This document shows positions 8,287 through 16,382 of a stretch of 27,255 bases of DNA, piece by piece. The position numbers and the translations under genes are program-made. The notes beneath the pieces are model-generated. The model saw nothing but the letters and a program-made list of their open reading frames with translations. It did not search any database and had not been told where the DNA came from. Positions within the stretch are counted from its first letter, which is position 1. Every line of letters starts with the position of its first letter. Source of the DNA: a virus; IMG/VR virus record IMGVR_UViG_3300025648_000072, positions 1 to 27,255 of that record; one strand, written 5' to 3'.

Positions 8287-8961
8287 TTAGATCGAGACCG
8301 AAGCGGCTGCAAACATGTTGTTTGCGATCTGTACTTGAACAATCGTGTATGTATCACCCCAAGCATTGTTGCTGCCTGCTGGGTATGCTACTTCACGGCC
8401 TAATCCAACAACACGTACTTGACCTTGTGCACCAGCTGCAACAGGAGTTGCCAAGAGAGCTGTAGTAGAGAAGCCTGCGCCACCTACACCAATAGCTGTA
8501 CCATCAGTTACGAGGGAGCCGGCGGTTGTGTCAAAGTTGTATTGTGTACCAATAGCTGCAGTTGTTACTGAACCATTAGCTTGGATCTCATAAACCAACT
8601 GAGGATCAGCAAAGATCCAGAAGATGATCTGTGTAGACGCATCCAAAGTTGTCTTCAGAGCATACTTAGCTACTGAACGACGACCATCGGAGTTTGTGTA
8701 CTCTACGCCATCAAACACGCCATAAACACGGCTGATTGAAGTTGTAGATGCTGCTTGTGCTGCTACGGTTAATTGACCTGAAGCTGTCAATGCTACTGGT
8801 GTGTACTGGTAGAACGCAACTTGCGCGCCAGACAACGAGTAGGGAGCTGTGTAAGTCGTACCGGGATTGTATGTGTTAGTGCCAACGAATGGCACTGCAC
8901 GATCAAGACCGCTAGGATGATACACTGGCTTCAGACCAAAGGGTTTAAATGTTGTGGACAT
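8287..8961 (-). CDS. Head-associated structural protein
   Basis: This 224-aa protein (start MSTTFKPFGLKPVYHPSG) lies immediately before the capsid gene, with an AAAGGAAA ribosome site. The FGLKPVYHPSGLDRAVPF opening recurs in small virion proteins of related environmental phages. The body is Ala/Thr/Val/Gly-rich with GVFDGVEYTNSDGRRSVAKY and FADPQLVYEIQA. No enzyme motif is visible. Position suggests a head decoration or minor capsid protein; this is inference from order. Confidence 0.65.
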   Translation of the reverse strand: MSTTFKPFGLKPVYHPSGLDRAVPFVGTNTYNPGTTYTAPYSLSGAQVAFYQYTPVALTASGQLTVAAQAASTTSISRVYGVFDGVEYTNSDGRRSVAKYALKTTLDASTQIIFWIFADPQLVYEIQANGSVTTAAIGTQYNFDTTAGSLVTDGTAIGVGGAGFSTTALLATPVAAGAQGQVRVVGLGREVAYPAGSNNAWGDTYTIVQVQIANNMFAAASVSI

Positions 8962-8994
8962 TTATATTATTTCCTTTGTTATTTTTGAAGAATG

Positions 8995-9552
8995 TTATTG
9001 GAAACGAATGTTTTTGTTATTCGCTTTTGCAGTATCTTTTTCCATCTCCAAAAGACCGCCCTCAAGAACTGAACGTCCACCTTTATTACCTTGCGCTGTG
9101 TCGCGAACCTGCGCTGTAATATTGCGTTGATGTTCAAGCGGATCTTCCAAATGGAGCATCCGCATTACTTCTTGATAGATATCCTCTGGTAACTTAAAAA
9201 GTACCATTTCGTTACAACTAACACAGCCTTCAAACTTGCCGGAGCTCATTTTGCCTAGTCCTTCAAAGCCTTTTCCGAGATCGGAGGCTTTAACTGGCTC
9301 ATAACCCAACGCCATACGTTTGTCGATACTGTCGTAAGTGTTGGTTGTTGACAACCAACATAAGTGCATTCCAGGAATAATGCCACCTGGAAGATCTGGC
9401 AACGCACTATTTGCCCACTTGTCTCTAAACGCATCAAGGCGTTCACGACGTGCAATGTCATCAGGAGCGGCCGTTGTAGCGCGCTCGGTTACTTCTTGTG
9501 CTCTGTCGGCCATGCGGTCGTCTAAGTCACGTTTAATTCTTGTATTTGCCAT
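8995..9552 (-). CDS. Conserved phage protein between scaffold and capsid genes
   Basis: This 185-aa, charged, mostly helical protein contains LCWLSTTNTYDSIDKRMALG and FEGCVSCNEMVLFKLPEDI, followed by a long helical C-terminus rich in Lys, Asp and Gln. The single CVSC pair is notable, but no second pair is present to bind metal. A ribosome site (AAGGAA) precedes the ATG. Located between scaffold and head genes, it is probably an assembly or minor head protein. I do not recognise a named family. Confidence 0.6.
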   Translation of the reverse strand: MANTRIKRDLDDRMADRAQEVTERATTAAPDDIARRERLDAFRDKWANSALPDLPGGIIPGMHLCWLSTTNTYDSIDKRMALGYEPVKASDLGKGFEGLGKMSSGKFEGCVSCNEMVLFKLPEDIYQEVMRMLHLEDPLEHQRNITAQVRDTAQGNKGGRSVLEGGLLEMEKDTAKANNKNIRFQ

Positions 9553-9557
9553 GATAA

Positions 9558-10553
9558 TTATTCCTTATTAGCGCGGTCATACGTGGCGTATGCGCGGATC
9601 ATTTTATTTCGTTTAGTTACATCGTCCCACGAACCAGCGTCTTTAATGGCCTGTACACGCTCACGGCTTAGTGTGATTGTTCCTGGCTTAACGCTTGATT
9701 CATTTGCTACTCGGCTGGAGGCTGTTGGGCCCGCTGAGCGCTTTGCTTGCTTTCCACCTTGCGATGTATAGCGGTGTGGTAAACGTGCGGATAAACGACT
9801 ATCTAACTCATCCCAGTACTCAGGGTCACTTGGATCCCATCCGTCTGTGGCGAGTTCTTGATCTATTACCTTGGCAATTCTACTATCTGTATCTCGAGCT
9901 TGCGGATCGTACCAGTTGTTCTTTTTAAGCCACTTTGTTGCATTGGCTTGAACCTCTGTACTGATCTCGTTAGGCACATTTTGTTTAGGTGTCTTTGCCT
10001 GCTCGAGTTGTTGTTTTTTGTAGTACTGTACTTGTTGCAGACGCTGTTTGGCATCTGTCAATTGCTCCAAGTACTCTACCTGACCTGCCGCGTCGCCGTT
10101 TTGAGCCGCCTGCAACATCTTCATTTTTGCATATTCAACGCGGGTGGCTTCATCTTCCACCTGTTTGTCGATTTGTGCGAACTGATATGATGCCGCGGTG
10201 CTCTCTACAGCAGCCAAACGTCGAGCAAGCTCTTCATTTCGGCGTTCAAGCGTTGTAATCTTGTTTTTAGAGGTAAGATCGCGCTGTCTCTTTAAATCTT
10301 TCTTAAGTCTGCGCTCTTCACGACGTGCCTCACGGATTTTTTCGCGTTCTTCATCAGATTCGGCACCTTCGTCGTCATCTGCATCTTCTTCTGCGTTATC
10401 CTGAGCATCTTCGTCATGCTCTTCTTCTTCTTTTTTGTCTTTTTTTGGTTTTTTGGTTTCTTCGTCCTCAATTTCTTCAGGAAAATCTACCTTTGCAAGG
10501 AATGAACCATCCTCGCGTTCCTTAATAGGAACATCTTTTTCATTTTCTGCCAT
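9558..10553 (-). CDS. Capsid scaffolding protein
   Basis: This 331-aa, very hydrophilic protein has an acidic N-terminal third (residues about 25-75, rich in Glu/Asp, for example EEDADDDEGAESDEEREK). A basic/acidic helical stretch predicted as coiled coil (about 75-195, with Gln-rich KQRLQQVQYYKKQQLEQ) follows, and the C-terminus is Ser/Arg-rich. This layout and its place between portal and capsid genes are typical of podovirus scaffolds, which line the inside of the procapsid and leave during packaging. The upstream ribosome site is weak (AAGAAAG). No protease motif is visible. Confidence 0.75.
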   Translation of the reverse strand: MAENEKDVPIKEREDGSFLAKVDFPEEIEDEETKKPKKDKKEEEEHDEDAQDNAEEDADDDEGAESDEEREKIREARREERRLKKDLKRQRDLTSKNKITTLERRNEELARRLAAVESTAASYQFAQIDKQVEDEATRVEYAKMKMLQAAQNGDAAGQVEYLEQLTDAKQRLQQVQYYKKQQLEQAKTPKQNVPNEISTEVQANATKWLKKNNWYDPQARDTDSRIAKVIDQELATDGWDPSDPEYWDELDSRLSARLPHRYTSQGGKQAKRSAGPTASSRVANESSVKPGTITLSRERVQAIKDAGSWDDVTKRNKMIRAYATYDRANKE

Positions 10554-10576
10554 ACATACTTTCTTTTTTACAAAAG

Positions 10577-11020
10577 TTAATCAACAAACGCCTTCATTTT
10601 CTGTGCGTATTCAAAAGATCGAATACGAGAAATGATTTCACGGGCCTGTAAGGTAATGAACACCACGGGTGCTCCCTCATCTCCTGCGTCAACCACAAAT
10701 CGGTCACCGCCGTACTTAATTGTACGTACCAAGTCGCCTTCTTTACACCAAGGACCTTCAATCCAGGGGGTTAAGTCGTCTAGGTTTCGGTATGCCAAAG
10801 GTCCAACCTGGACAACCTTAGCTACAGTCTCATTAAATTTAATCGTTTGTGTGGTCTCATCTACAAAAATGATCCCGCCTTTACTTGCTGTTTTAGGGCG
10901 TCTTAGTTGAACTAAAACTCTATCTCCAGCTACTTCAGTTCCATGCTCTACAACCGGGAAACATTCTTCTTCGGATCTAGTATCTGGTTCTTCTTTTGCT
11001 CTAACATCAAATGCTGCCAT
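10577..11020 (-). CDS. GroES-like co-chaperonin
   Basis: This 147-aa protein carries the GroES core at residues 30-110: VAGDRVLVQLRRP, SKGGIIFVDETT in place of the mobile-loop region, TVAKVVQVGPLAY, and KEGDLVRTIKYGGDRFVV, matching the GroES pattern of DRVLV, SxGGI, VxxVG and GDxVxxxKYGG. N- and C-terminal extensions lengthen it over the usual 97 aa. Phage co-chaperonins such as T4 gp31 replace host GroES so that GroEL can fold the capsid protein. Lying one gene upstream of the scaffold and four genes upstream of the major capsid gene, it probably does the same. A strong ribosome site (TAGGAGG) precedes the ATG. Confidence 0.8.
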   Translation of the reverse strand: MAAFDVRAKEEPDTRSEEECFPVVEHGTEVAGDRVLVQLRRPKTASKGGIIFVDETTQTIKFNETVAKVVQVGPLAYRNLDDLTPWIEGPWCKEGDLVRTIKYGGDRFVVDAGDEGAPVVFITLQAREIISRIRSFEYAQKMKAFVD

Positions 11021-11040
11021 TCGGCTGCCTCCTATAACCT

Positions 11041-11232
11041 TTACAGGTCGTCTTCGTCTTCCGTCAAAATCTCGTTAATAATGTTCAGTATCTCTGAAAA
11101 ACCTTCATGTCTTCCAACTAGGCGTTGGTAATCCTCAAAGGAGTTTACATTATTTCCAGCGGTGACGGCTTCCGCTATTTTCTTTTGTTCGTCTCTCGTA
11201 CGAGAGATAATTTCACTAATAAAGTCTTTCAT
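11041..11232 (-). CDS. Small acidic helical protein
   Basis: This 63-aa protein (start MKDFISEIISRTRDEQKK) has a central YQRLVGRHEGFSEIL and an acidic tail EDEDDL. Small helical proteins with a YQxLVGxxxG pattern sit near portal genes in many tailed phages, function unknown. The ATG lies 4 nt after an exact TTTGCATTAATAT element with no ribosome site, so it is predicted to be leaderless and to be the first gene of the GroES-scaffold-capsid transcript. Confidence 0.7.
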   Translation of the reverse strand: MKDFISEIISRTRDEQKKIAEAVTAGNNVNSFEDYQRLVGRHEGFSEILNIINEILTEDEDDL

Positions 11233-11236
11233 ACTT

Positions 11237-11249
11237 ATATTAATGCAAA
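11237..11249 (-). promoter_or_regulatory. Repeated TTTGCATTAATAT element, copy 3
   Basis: An exact copy on the minus strand, preceded by a GGGC/GCCC hairpin and followed by AAGT and then ATG of the 63-aa gene. It would start the transcript for the co-chaperonin, scaffold and capsid genes. No -35 box or Shine-Dalgarno is visible. Confidence 0.6.
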
Positions 11250-11276
11250 TAGGGCAGTATTCCGCCCCAATTTATA

Positions 11277-11498
11277 TTAATAAAAGTTACCTGTCTTAAC
11301 TTCTTTTAAATTTTTGTCTGGTCCAACTTTGCTGGAACGAACTTTGTTTTGATTAAGTACTGCGTTGTTAGCACGTTTAGAACCTGAGGTTCCTGTGTCT
11401 ACTTTAGCTGCTGGACCGCCGCCAGAACTTTGAGTTCCAGTCATTTTGTATGTTTTACGGAAGCCTAATTCGCCGCCGTCTTGTGGGTTTTTTGCCAT
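11277..11498 (-). CDS. Small basic hypothetical protein downstream of portal
   Basis: This 73-aa, low-complexity protein is rich in Gly, Lys, Asn and Ser (MAKNPQDGGELGFRKTYKM, ending KEVKTGNFY). No domain is recognised and it looks disordered. Its ATG overlaps the stop of the portal gene (TAATG), so it is probably translationally coupled to it. Such short disordered proteins next to portals may be minor head components, but this is only position-based. Confidence 0.55.
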   Translation of the reverse strand: MAKNPQDGGELGFRKTYKMTGTQSSGGGPAAKVDTGTSGSKRANNAVLNQNKVRSSKVGPDKNLKEVKTGNFY

Positions 11499-14341
11499 TA
11501 TTGTGCTCCTGGTGTGGTAGTTGGTTGTGGTGCTGATGCTTGTTGTTCTAATGCCTGTTGATGCTGTTGATCATTTTGTTGCAGTTGTTGACCGTGTTGT
11601 TGCGCAGCCAATGCAGCTTTTTGCTGTGCATCAGCCTGTTGTTTAACTTGATTTGCCTGTACCTCAAATGCCTGCTGCTGTACTGTTAGTCCATGCTGGC
11701 GTATGTCCTGATCCGATGCAGCAATGGCCTGCATTGCGGATTGGTTTTGCTCATGGTCTAGTTGGGCCTGTTGTTGATCCATCTGAGCACCGGCTGATAT
11801 CATAGCAATACGCTCTTTTGCGGCGTTATTGATGTTTGCCATTGCAATATCTGTGGCGTTGCGTTGGTTATCAATGTTCGTCTGTGTGGAGTACTTAGCC
11901 TGTAACTCTTGAACCTGTTGTTGAAGTCTTGCAACCTCAAGCTGGTAGTTCTGTTGGTCCTGTTGCATCTCCAGCTGCATCTTAGCCTGTGACTCTTGTG
12001 TCTTGCGCTGGGTCTCAGCCATTTGAGTCTTAAGAATAACCTGTGCTGTTGGGTCTGAATTAGCGGCTTGTTGTTGCTGAGCCTGTTGGGCCTGTTGAAC
12101 TTTTTGGGCCAAGGTTGAAATTCTTTGTGAAAATTCAGACATATTTTCTTTAGCATCCTGATCTACCATGTGCGACGCCAATGCTAAGGCCTGTTGTGAC
12201 TCTATGTCTAGGGCGTTTTCTTGATGTAGATTAAGTGTATCTTTACCGCCTGATGCTTGTGCTACGTATGATCGCATTGACTGGAGGTAGTGCAGTGTTA
12301 AATGCTGCTTGATATGGTCGAGTGCATGTGGAGCAAATACTGGCCCAATGACTGGGCTTCCACCATACGCTGGATTTTCTGCATACTCTAGGTGGACCTT
12401 AATGTGTGAGATGTGGTCTTGGTCTGGGTAGGCCGCGGCTGGTCGTCCCATTGTCATGGAGACATTCTCAAGCGCTGGGTTAGACTCAGAGGCACCTAAC
12501 GGATTTGGCAGTACTTCCTCTACTGATGGAATCTTTAGCTGGTGTAGTACGCGGCGGTACACGGCACGGATATCAAACATCCCCGGAGGCGCGGAAGAGG
12601 CCATCTGTAAGAGTGCCTGGTTCTGCGCAACACGTTGTGATTCGGAGAATATGTTAGGGTCAGATACTGGACGTACATCAGAGTTGTACGCAAAGTCACG
12701 TACCTTAATCTCTGTTCCGGACTGGTTGTCCATCTCATCTAGGTACCAGTGGTTGATACGTGAGATGATGGCAAGAGATTTAGCCTGTGAGCGATGCAGA
12801 CGGGCATGAATAGAGGAGAATACCTTGGCACCCTGCTCAATAAGCGCCTGGGTTGTGCCAACGGGCATGTTGTTGTTTGCTTCGCCAATTTTTTCTTCGG
12901 CGGTAGTTACTACACCTTTAGCTGCGTCTGTTAAAAAACCTAATAAGTTAAACAGTACAGAAGACGGTTGGTTAAACGGCATCGGCATCGCGATCTTACG
13001 TACATCATCAACACCAGGTGCGCCTTCAATCTCTACAACTTGCGTTGGCTCGATTCTATCAGACTGTCCACCAATTCTTCCACCTTTGAGCTTAAGTAGC
13101 GTCTGGCTGTTGTTGATGTGCGCAGCGTCAAGTAAAGCACGCAGAGCGCCGGTAAGAGCAGCAGATAGCCCACCAATAAGCTGAGGCAGTCCAATGGCGT
13201 AAGCTCCACGCCAAGGAATAAATTTAAACTCGACAAACCAGTCCAGTTTTTCCAGTTTTTCATCGTTACATTCCCAGTTGCGGTAGAGTGCTAATACTTT
13301 GGATGTTGTCTCATCAATAGTTAGGATGTACGGGGCGCGTCGGCCTTCTGTTTCTGTATCGTCATCTAAACGCATGAAACAGGTTACTTCATAAATACGG
13401 CGTAGACCATCAATGTTTTTAGATGGCTCTTCTTTGCCCTCGATCTTATTGTTAGCCTCTTGTGAGCGAGTCTGTTCTGTTAACGGGGCATCTGATGTAT
13501 AGTCTGAGTCAATATCAATGTAGATACCTGCCTCGATACGTTGTAAGAATGTATCCTCTGTAATGTCTTGTACTTCAGTTACACGTTGCGCTGTGTAAAA
13601 GTTTGTAGATGAATACGGAAGGAGTATATTGTCAATTGGGACCCACTCACATGTTGGTCTTGCTTGCTCGGCGTCATAGCGCCATTTAAGGAACTGAGAA
13701 CCGCCTAGTGGGAGTTGGGTCAGCAACTGCTCCATTTCGTCGCGGAACTCAGGTATTTGTTCTGTGAGCTGCCAGTTCATAAATTCTACTTTACGATTAG
13801 CAACTTCTTCTTTTGTTCTGTCGGCTGTGCCCTTGATGTTTGATTTAACAATTCCATCGGGTGGCAATAATTCTTTTGACGATGATGCACCAAAATCTAC
13901 GCAGCTTTCTGCCATGACTGGGTGCACAACCTTAGAGGCACCATCAAATGTGGCACCACCGGGTGCGTCTTTACCGAGACCAGTGCGGCGAAGACCCTCT
14001 TCGTATTGTTTGTCTCGTTGCTTACGTGACTCCCGGTCAACGTCAATGTAGTCTAAATATTCATTAGCAAGTTCGTTTAAATCGTCTTGGTCAAATACAC
14101 CGGCTAAGTTTGCATAAAATTCTGGGGAGTCTTTTGGACTAGATTTTGGCATGAAGTTTACAATAACCGAGCCATCATCATTTTCAATGACCTCTTGCTC
14201 AACTTCGTCTTCGTCTAATCCAAGGGCGTCCTCAAATTCTTCCATCTCGATGTCTTGGTCTTTGGCGTCATGGATTTCATCTTCCCGGTCCTGCATAGGT
14301 AGATTGTTGCCTGCTTGAATCGGAAGTTTTGGATTTGCCAT
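11498..14341 (-). CDS. Portal protein with long Gln-rich C-terminal tail
   Basis: This 947-aa protein begins with an acidic segment, then YLDYIDVDRESRKQRDKQYE and GASKVVHPVMAESCVDFGAS, followed by a core with CEWVPIDNILLPYSS and VEFKFIPWRGAYAIGLPQLIGG. These features are typical of large portal proteins of podovirus-like phages. Residues from about 740 onward form a Gln/Ala-rich coiled-coil tail (KVQQAQQAQQQQAANSD) that may form an elongated barrel inside the capsid, as in P22. The dodecameric portal is the DNA gate and docks terminase. The ATG has no clear ribosome site and lies just after the HNH stop, consistent with insertion of that gene ahead of it. Confidence 0.8.
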   Translation of the reverse strand: MANPKLPIQAGNNLPMQDREDEIHDAKDQDIEMEEFEDALGLDEDEVEQEVIENDDGSVIVNFMPKSSPKDSPEFYANLAGVFDQDDLNELANEYLDYIDVDRESRKQRDKQYEEGLRRTGLGKDAPGGATFDGASKVVHPVMAESCVDFGASSSKELLPPDGIVKSNIKGTADRTKEEVANRKVEFMNWQLTEQIPEFRDEMEQLLTQLPLGGSQFLKWRYDAEQARPTCEWVPIDNILLPYSSTNFYTAQRVTEVQDITEDTFLQRIEAGIYIDIDSDYTSDAPLTEQTRSQEANNKIEGKEEPSKNIDGLRRIYEVTCFMRLDDDTETEGRRAPYILTIDETTSKVLALYRNWECNDEKLEKLDWFVEFKFIPWRGAYAIGLPQLIGGLSAALTGALRALLDAAHINNSQTLLKLKGGRIGGQSDRIEPTQVVEIEGAPGVDDVRKIAMPMPFNQPSSVLFNLLGFLTDAAKGVVTTAEEKIGEANNNMPVGTTQALIEQGAKVFSSIHARLHRSQAKSLAIISRINHWYLDEMDNQSGTEIKVRDFAYNSDVRPVSDPNIFSESQRVAQNQALLQMASSAPPGMFDIRAVYRRVLHQLKIPSVEEVLPNPLGASESNPALENVSMTMGRPAAAYPDQDHISHIKVHLEYAENPAYGGSPVIGPVFAPHALDHIKQHLTLHYLQSMRSYVAQASGGKDTLNLHQENALDIESQQALALASHMVDQDAKENMSEFSQRISTLAQKVQQAQQAQQQQAANSDPTAQVILKTQMAETQRKTQESQAKMQLEMQQDQQNYQLEVARLQQQVQELQAKYSTQTNIDNQRNATDIAMANINNAAKERIAMISAGAQMDQQQAQLDHEQNQSAMQAIAASDQDIRQHGLTVQQQAFEVQANQVKQQADAQQKAALAAQQHGQQLQQNDQQHQQALEQQASAPQPTTTPGAQ

Positions 14342-14343
14342 GT

Positions 14344-14808
14344 TTATTGGTTTTGTTCTATTGATTTCATCCAGTCTGCTACAGCCTGGATTTCATTGAA
14401 GGAAGCATTGCTTTTAATTGTATTTGCTTTAAAGGATATCCAAGCCACATTACCTTTAATATACCCCAATTTGGGATTAAATTTATCTAAAGACGGAGAG
14501 TTATCTGTGGCCTTACCATTTCTTTCAGTCCAAGATAATGTTATCCCTAAAACGGGGCAAATATCTTGAGCAAGACTAAATGCGTATTCGGAGTCTATTT
14601 CAAACACAACATTTTGTTTTTTAGATTCTGCGCGTCTTTGGTTTATTATTCTGTTTACATGCCCGCGTTTATCTTTCATTTTAGCATCTTTTTTAAAATT
14701 TGTTTGTTTATTTTTACAAATTCTACACCAAGAAGCTAATCCATCTTTTGTATGCTTATGTTTTCCAAAGTTGTCGGATAATAAATCACATTTTGTACAT
14801 TGTTTCAT
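14344..14808 (-). CDS. HNH-type endonuclease with N-terminal zinc finger
   Basis: This 154-aa protein has paired Cys motifs CTKCDLLSDNF and CRICKN (residues 4-32), a probable zinc finger. A Lys/Arg-rich linker follows, then CPVLGITLSW and ATDNSPSLDKFNPKLGYIKGN, with WISFKANTIKS near the end. The last segment matches the phage HNH group in which DNSPSLDR and GYxxGNV surround the catalytic centre. It is A/T-rich relative to the terminase and portal between which it lies. A GGGAG ribosome site and an 84-nt structured leader precede it. It is probably a mobile intergenic endonuclease. Confidence 0.75.
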   Translation of the reverse strand: MKQCTKCDLLSDNFGKHKHTKDGLASWCRICKNKQTNFKKDAKMKDKRGHVNRIINQRRAESKKQNVVFEIDSEYAFSLAQDICPVLGITLSWTERNGKATDNSPSLDKFNPKLGYIKGNVAWISFKANTIKSNASFNEIQAVADWMKSIEQNQ

Positions 14809-14841
14809 TTTAACTCCCGTAAGTTGAATAGTTGGAAGCTA

Positions 14842-14876
14842 GTTTAGGTACGGGCCTAAACGGGCGCTGCAGGCGC
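14842..14876 (-). other. Structured leader ahead of the HNH/portal genes
   Basis: Two consecutive inverted repeats occur: GTTTAGG/CCTAAAC (7-bp stem, 14842-14861, loop of six) and GCGC/GCGC (14864-14876, loop of five). They lie in the leader between the promoter-like element at 14893-14905 and the HNH start. On the plus strand the second hairpin is followed by TTTTT, so it could also stop opposing transcription. Function is not known. Confidence 0.4.
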
Positions 14877-14892
14877 TTTTTACTTCCTATTC

Positions 14893-14905
14893 ATATTAAT
14901 GCAAA
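14893..14905 (-). promoter_or_regulatory. Repeated TTTGCATTAATAT element, copy 4
   Basis: An exact copy on the minus strand, 32 nt after the terminase stop, preceded by a GGGG/CCTC imperfect hairpin and a T-run. The downstream sequence GAATAGGAAG resembles that after copy 1. It would start the HNH-portal transcript. Confidence 0.55.
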
Positions 14906-14936
14906 AAATGAGGTAAATACGCCCCATTTATTAAAA

Positions 14937-16382
14937 TTATTGTGAATAAGGGTTAGAAAACTTTCTAGCAGATATGTCATCTGAATAATCATAGTCGCGA
15001 GCAGGAAGGAAATCTAATTGAATCCAACCAGAATCCCTTAATATTCTCAAGGCTTGGGAAAGACTATCAACATAGTCGTCATGGCCTCCGGCTTCTGGAA
15101 ATGAGCACACTTGGCGAAGAAATCGCTTAGCCCACTCGGCAAAGTCACCTTTGATTTTAGAATCTTCTGGTATGTAAACCTTTCCCTTGGCAACGAGGGG
15201 CGCGACAATGTTAAGTCTTTGAACCTTATCAGCACGTTGTGGATTGTAGCCCCTTACAGGCACCCCGGAGCCCTGCAGTTCCTGGATGAGGGATATACCT
15301 GCGCTCTTGTCCTCCATGAGTATCAGGTCGGCTTTACGGCCCTTAGCGAAGGTGTTATCAGATCCGTACACAACTTCTTTGAAGTCATCAATTACTTTAC
15401 GTCGTAGTTGTGGGTACGCAAGGTGTTGGTCCCATGCGTCCAGTAAAATAATGGATGTCCCCTTGTCTTCTTGTTCAAAAATTCCCCATACGGTACATGC
15501 GGTGGGGTCATTCATTGTTTTTTCGGATGTTGCTGGGTCATAGGAGGCAATGACGTACTCTAGCTCGGGGGTTGGTTTGTCTGCGGGCCACATCTTAAAC
15601 ATTTTACGTTTGATGATACCCGTTGCTTCGGGGTCAAGGATCTGTCCATAGATCTCCTGCCTTCCAATATCTGTTCCCTCATACGTCTCTAGCTGCTTGA
15701 AGAATGTCTCTGATAGGTTGTCCCGGTTGTCGTATGATGAGGCATTGACGACGTAGACATCCCCTCCGACCTTACCCTCGTTGAGGTCAACGATGAGCTC
15801 TTTAGGTTTTGGGGTGGTGGTAATAATTTGCTGCACCCTGGGGATTCTGGGGTCTTTGAGTCGGAGGGTAAACTGGACGCCGTCGTAGGCTTGGTCAAGG
15901 TAGTCAAAGGCGCAGAGCTCGTCAAACCAGGCGCCATGGAACTGCTTGCCGCGGTAGCGCTCCGGCTCGGAGGCGGGGATGCCTTGAATGATGGATCCGT
16001 TGGTGAGGGTGATCTCAAACAGGGATTTGTTGTAGTCTTTGATGAGGCTGGCGGGGATGATGTTGAGGAGTCCTGAGTCTCCCTCGAAGCAGGTAGCCCG
16101 AATATCATTTGAAGTGGGTGCCGTGACAAGCCAGCGGGTTCCGCTGTACTTCCAAGCACGAATACCAATCCAATGACTAGCAGTGTGTGTCTTGCCAGAG
16201 CCGCGGCCGGCAAGCATAAGGAATGTATCATACTCTCCATCTTCTGGTTCTTTTTGGTGTGGTAGTGCCTGCAGGGACCATTTGACTTGCCACAGTGTGG
16301 AGTCTAGCTGTTGCTTGGGCCAGTGTTTATGGGCATCTGCGAATTTACTTAACGTAACTTCTTGTTTTTGTGTTAAAGACAT
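14937..16382 (-). CDS. Terminase large subunit
   Basis: This 481-aa DNA-packaging motor has its ATPase domain in the N-terminal half. Walker A is AGRGSGKT (58-65), Walker B is GAWFDE (150-155), and ITTTPKP (187-193) is the coupling motif. The RNase H-like nuclease domain follows with acidic residues in ASYDPATS (Asp282), LILMEDKS (Glu357/Asp358) and GGHDDYVDSLSQALR (Asp435/436/439). Length is normal. It cuts concatemers and pumps DNA through the portal. The ribosome site GGGGAAGG lies in the end of the upstream Hint gene, whose stop overlaps this start by 10 nt. No intein interrupts the P-loop here. Confidence 0.95.
   Translation of the reverse strand: MSLTQKQEVTLSKFADAHKHWPKQQLDSTLWQVKWSLQALPHQKEPEDGEYDTFLMLAGRGSGKTHTASHWIGIRAWKYSGTRWLVTAPTSNDIRATCFEGDSGLLNIIPASLIKDYNKSLFEITLTNGSIIQGIPASEPERYRGKQFHGAWFDELCAFDYLDQAYDGVQFTLRLKDPRIPRVQQIITTTPKPKELIVDLNEGKVGGDVYVVNASSYDNRDNLSETFFKQLETYEGTDIGRQEIYGQILDPEATGIIKRKMFKMWPADKPTPELEYVIASYDPATSEKTMNDPTACTVWGIFEQEDKGTSIILLDAWDQHLAYPQLRRKVIDDFKEVVYGSDNTFAKGRKADLILMEDKSAGISLIQELQGSGVPVRGYNPQRADKVQRLNIVAPLVAKGKVYIPEDSKIKGDFAEWAKRFLRQVCSFPEAGGHDDYVDSLSQALRILRDSGWIQLDFLPARDYDYSDDISARKFSNPYSQ

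Noticed and set aside
11800-12156. Minus-strand frame inside the portal gene's Gln-rich tail
   Set aside because: It is an alternate reading of CAG/CAA-rich sequence in the portal gene with no start signal.
16373-16382. Possible programmed -1 frameshift fusing the Hint protein to the terminase
   Set aside because: The terminase is in the -1 frame, but no X XXY YYZ slippery heptamer exists at the overlap, and the terminase has its own ATG and ribosome site.
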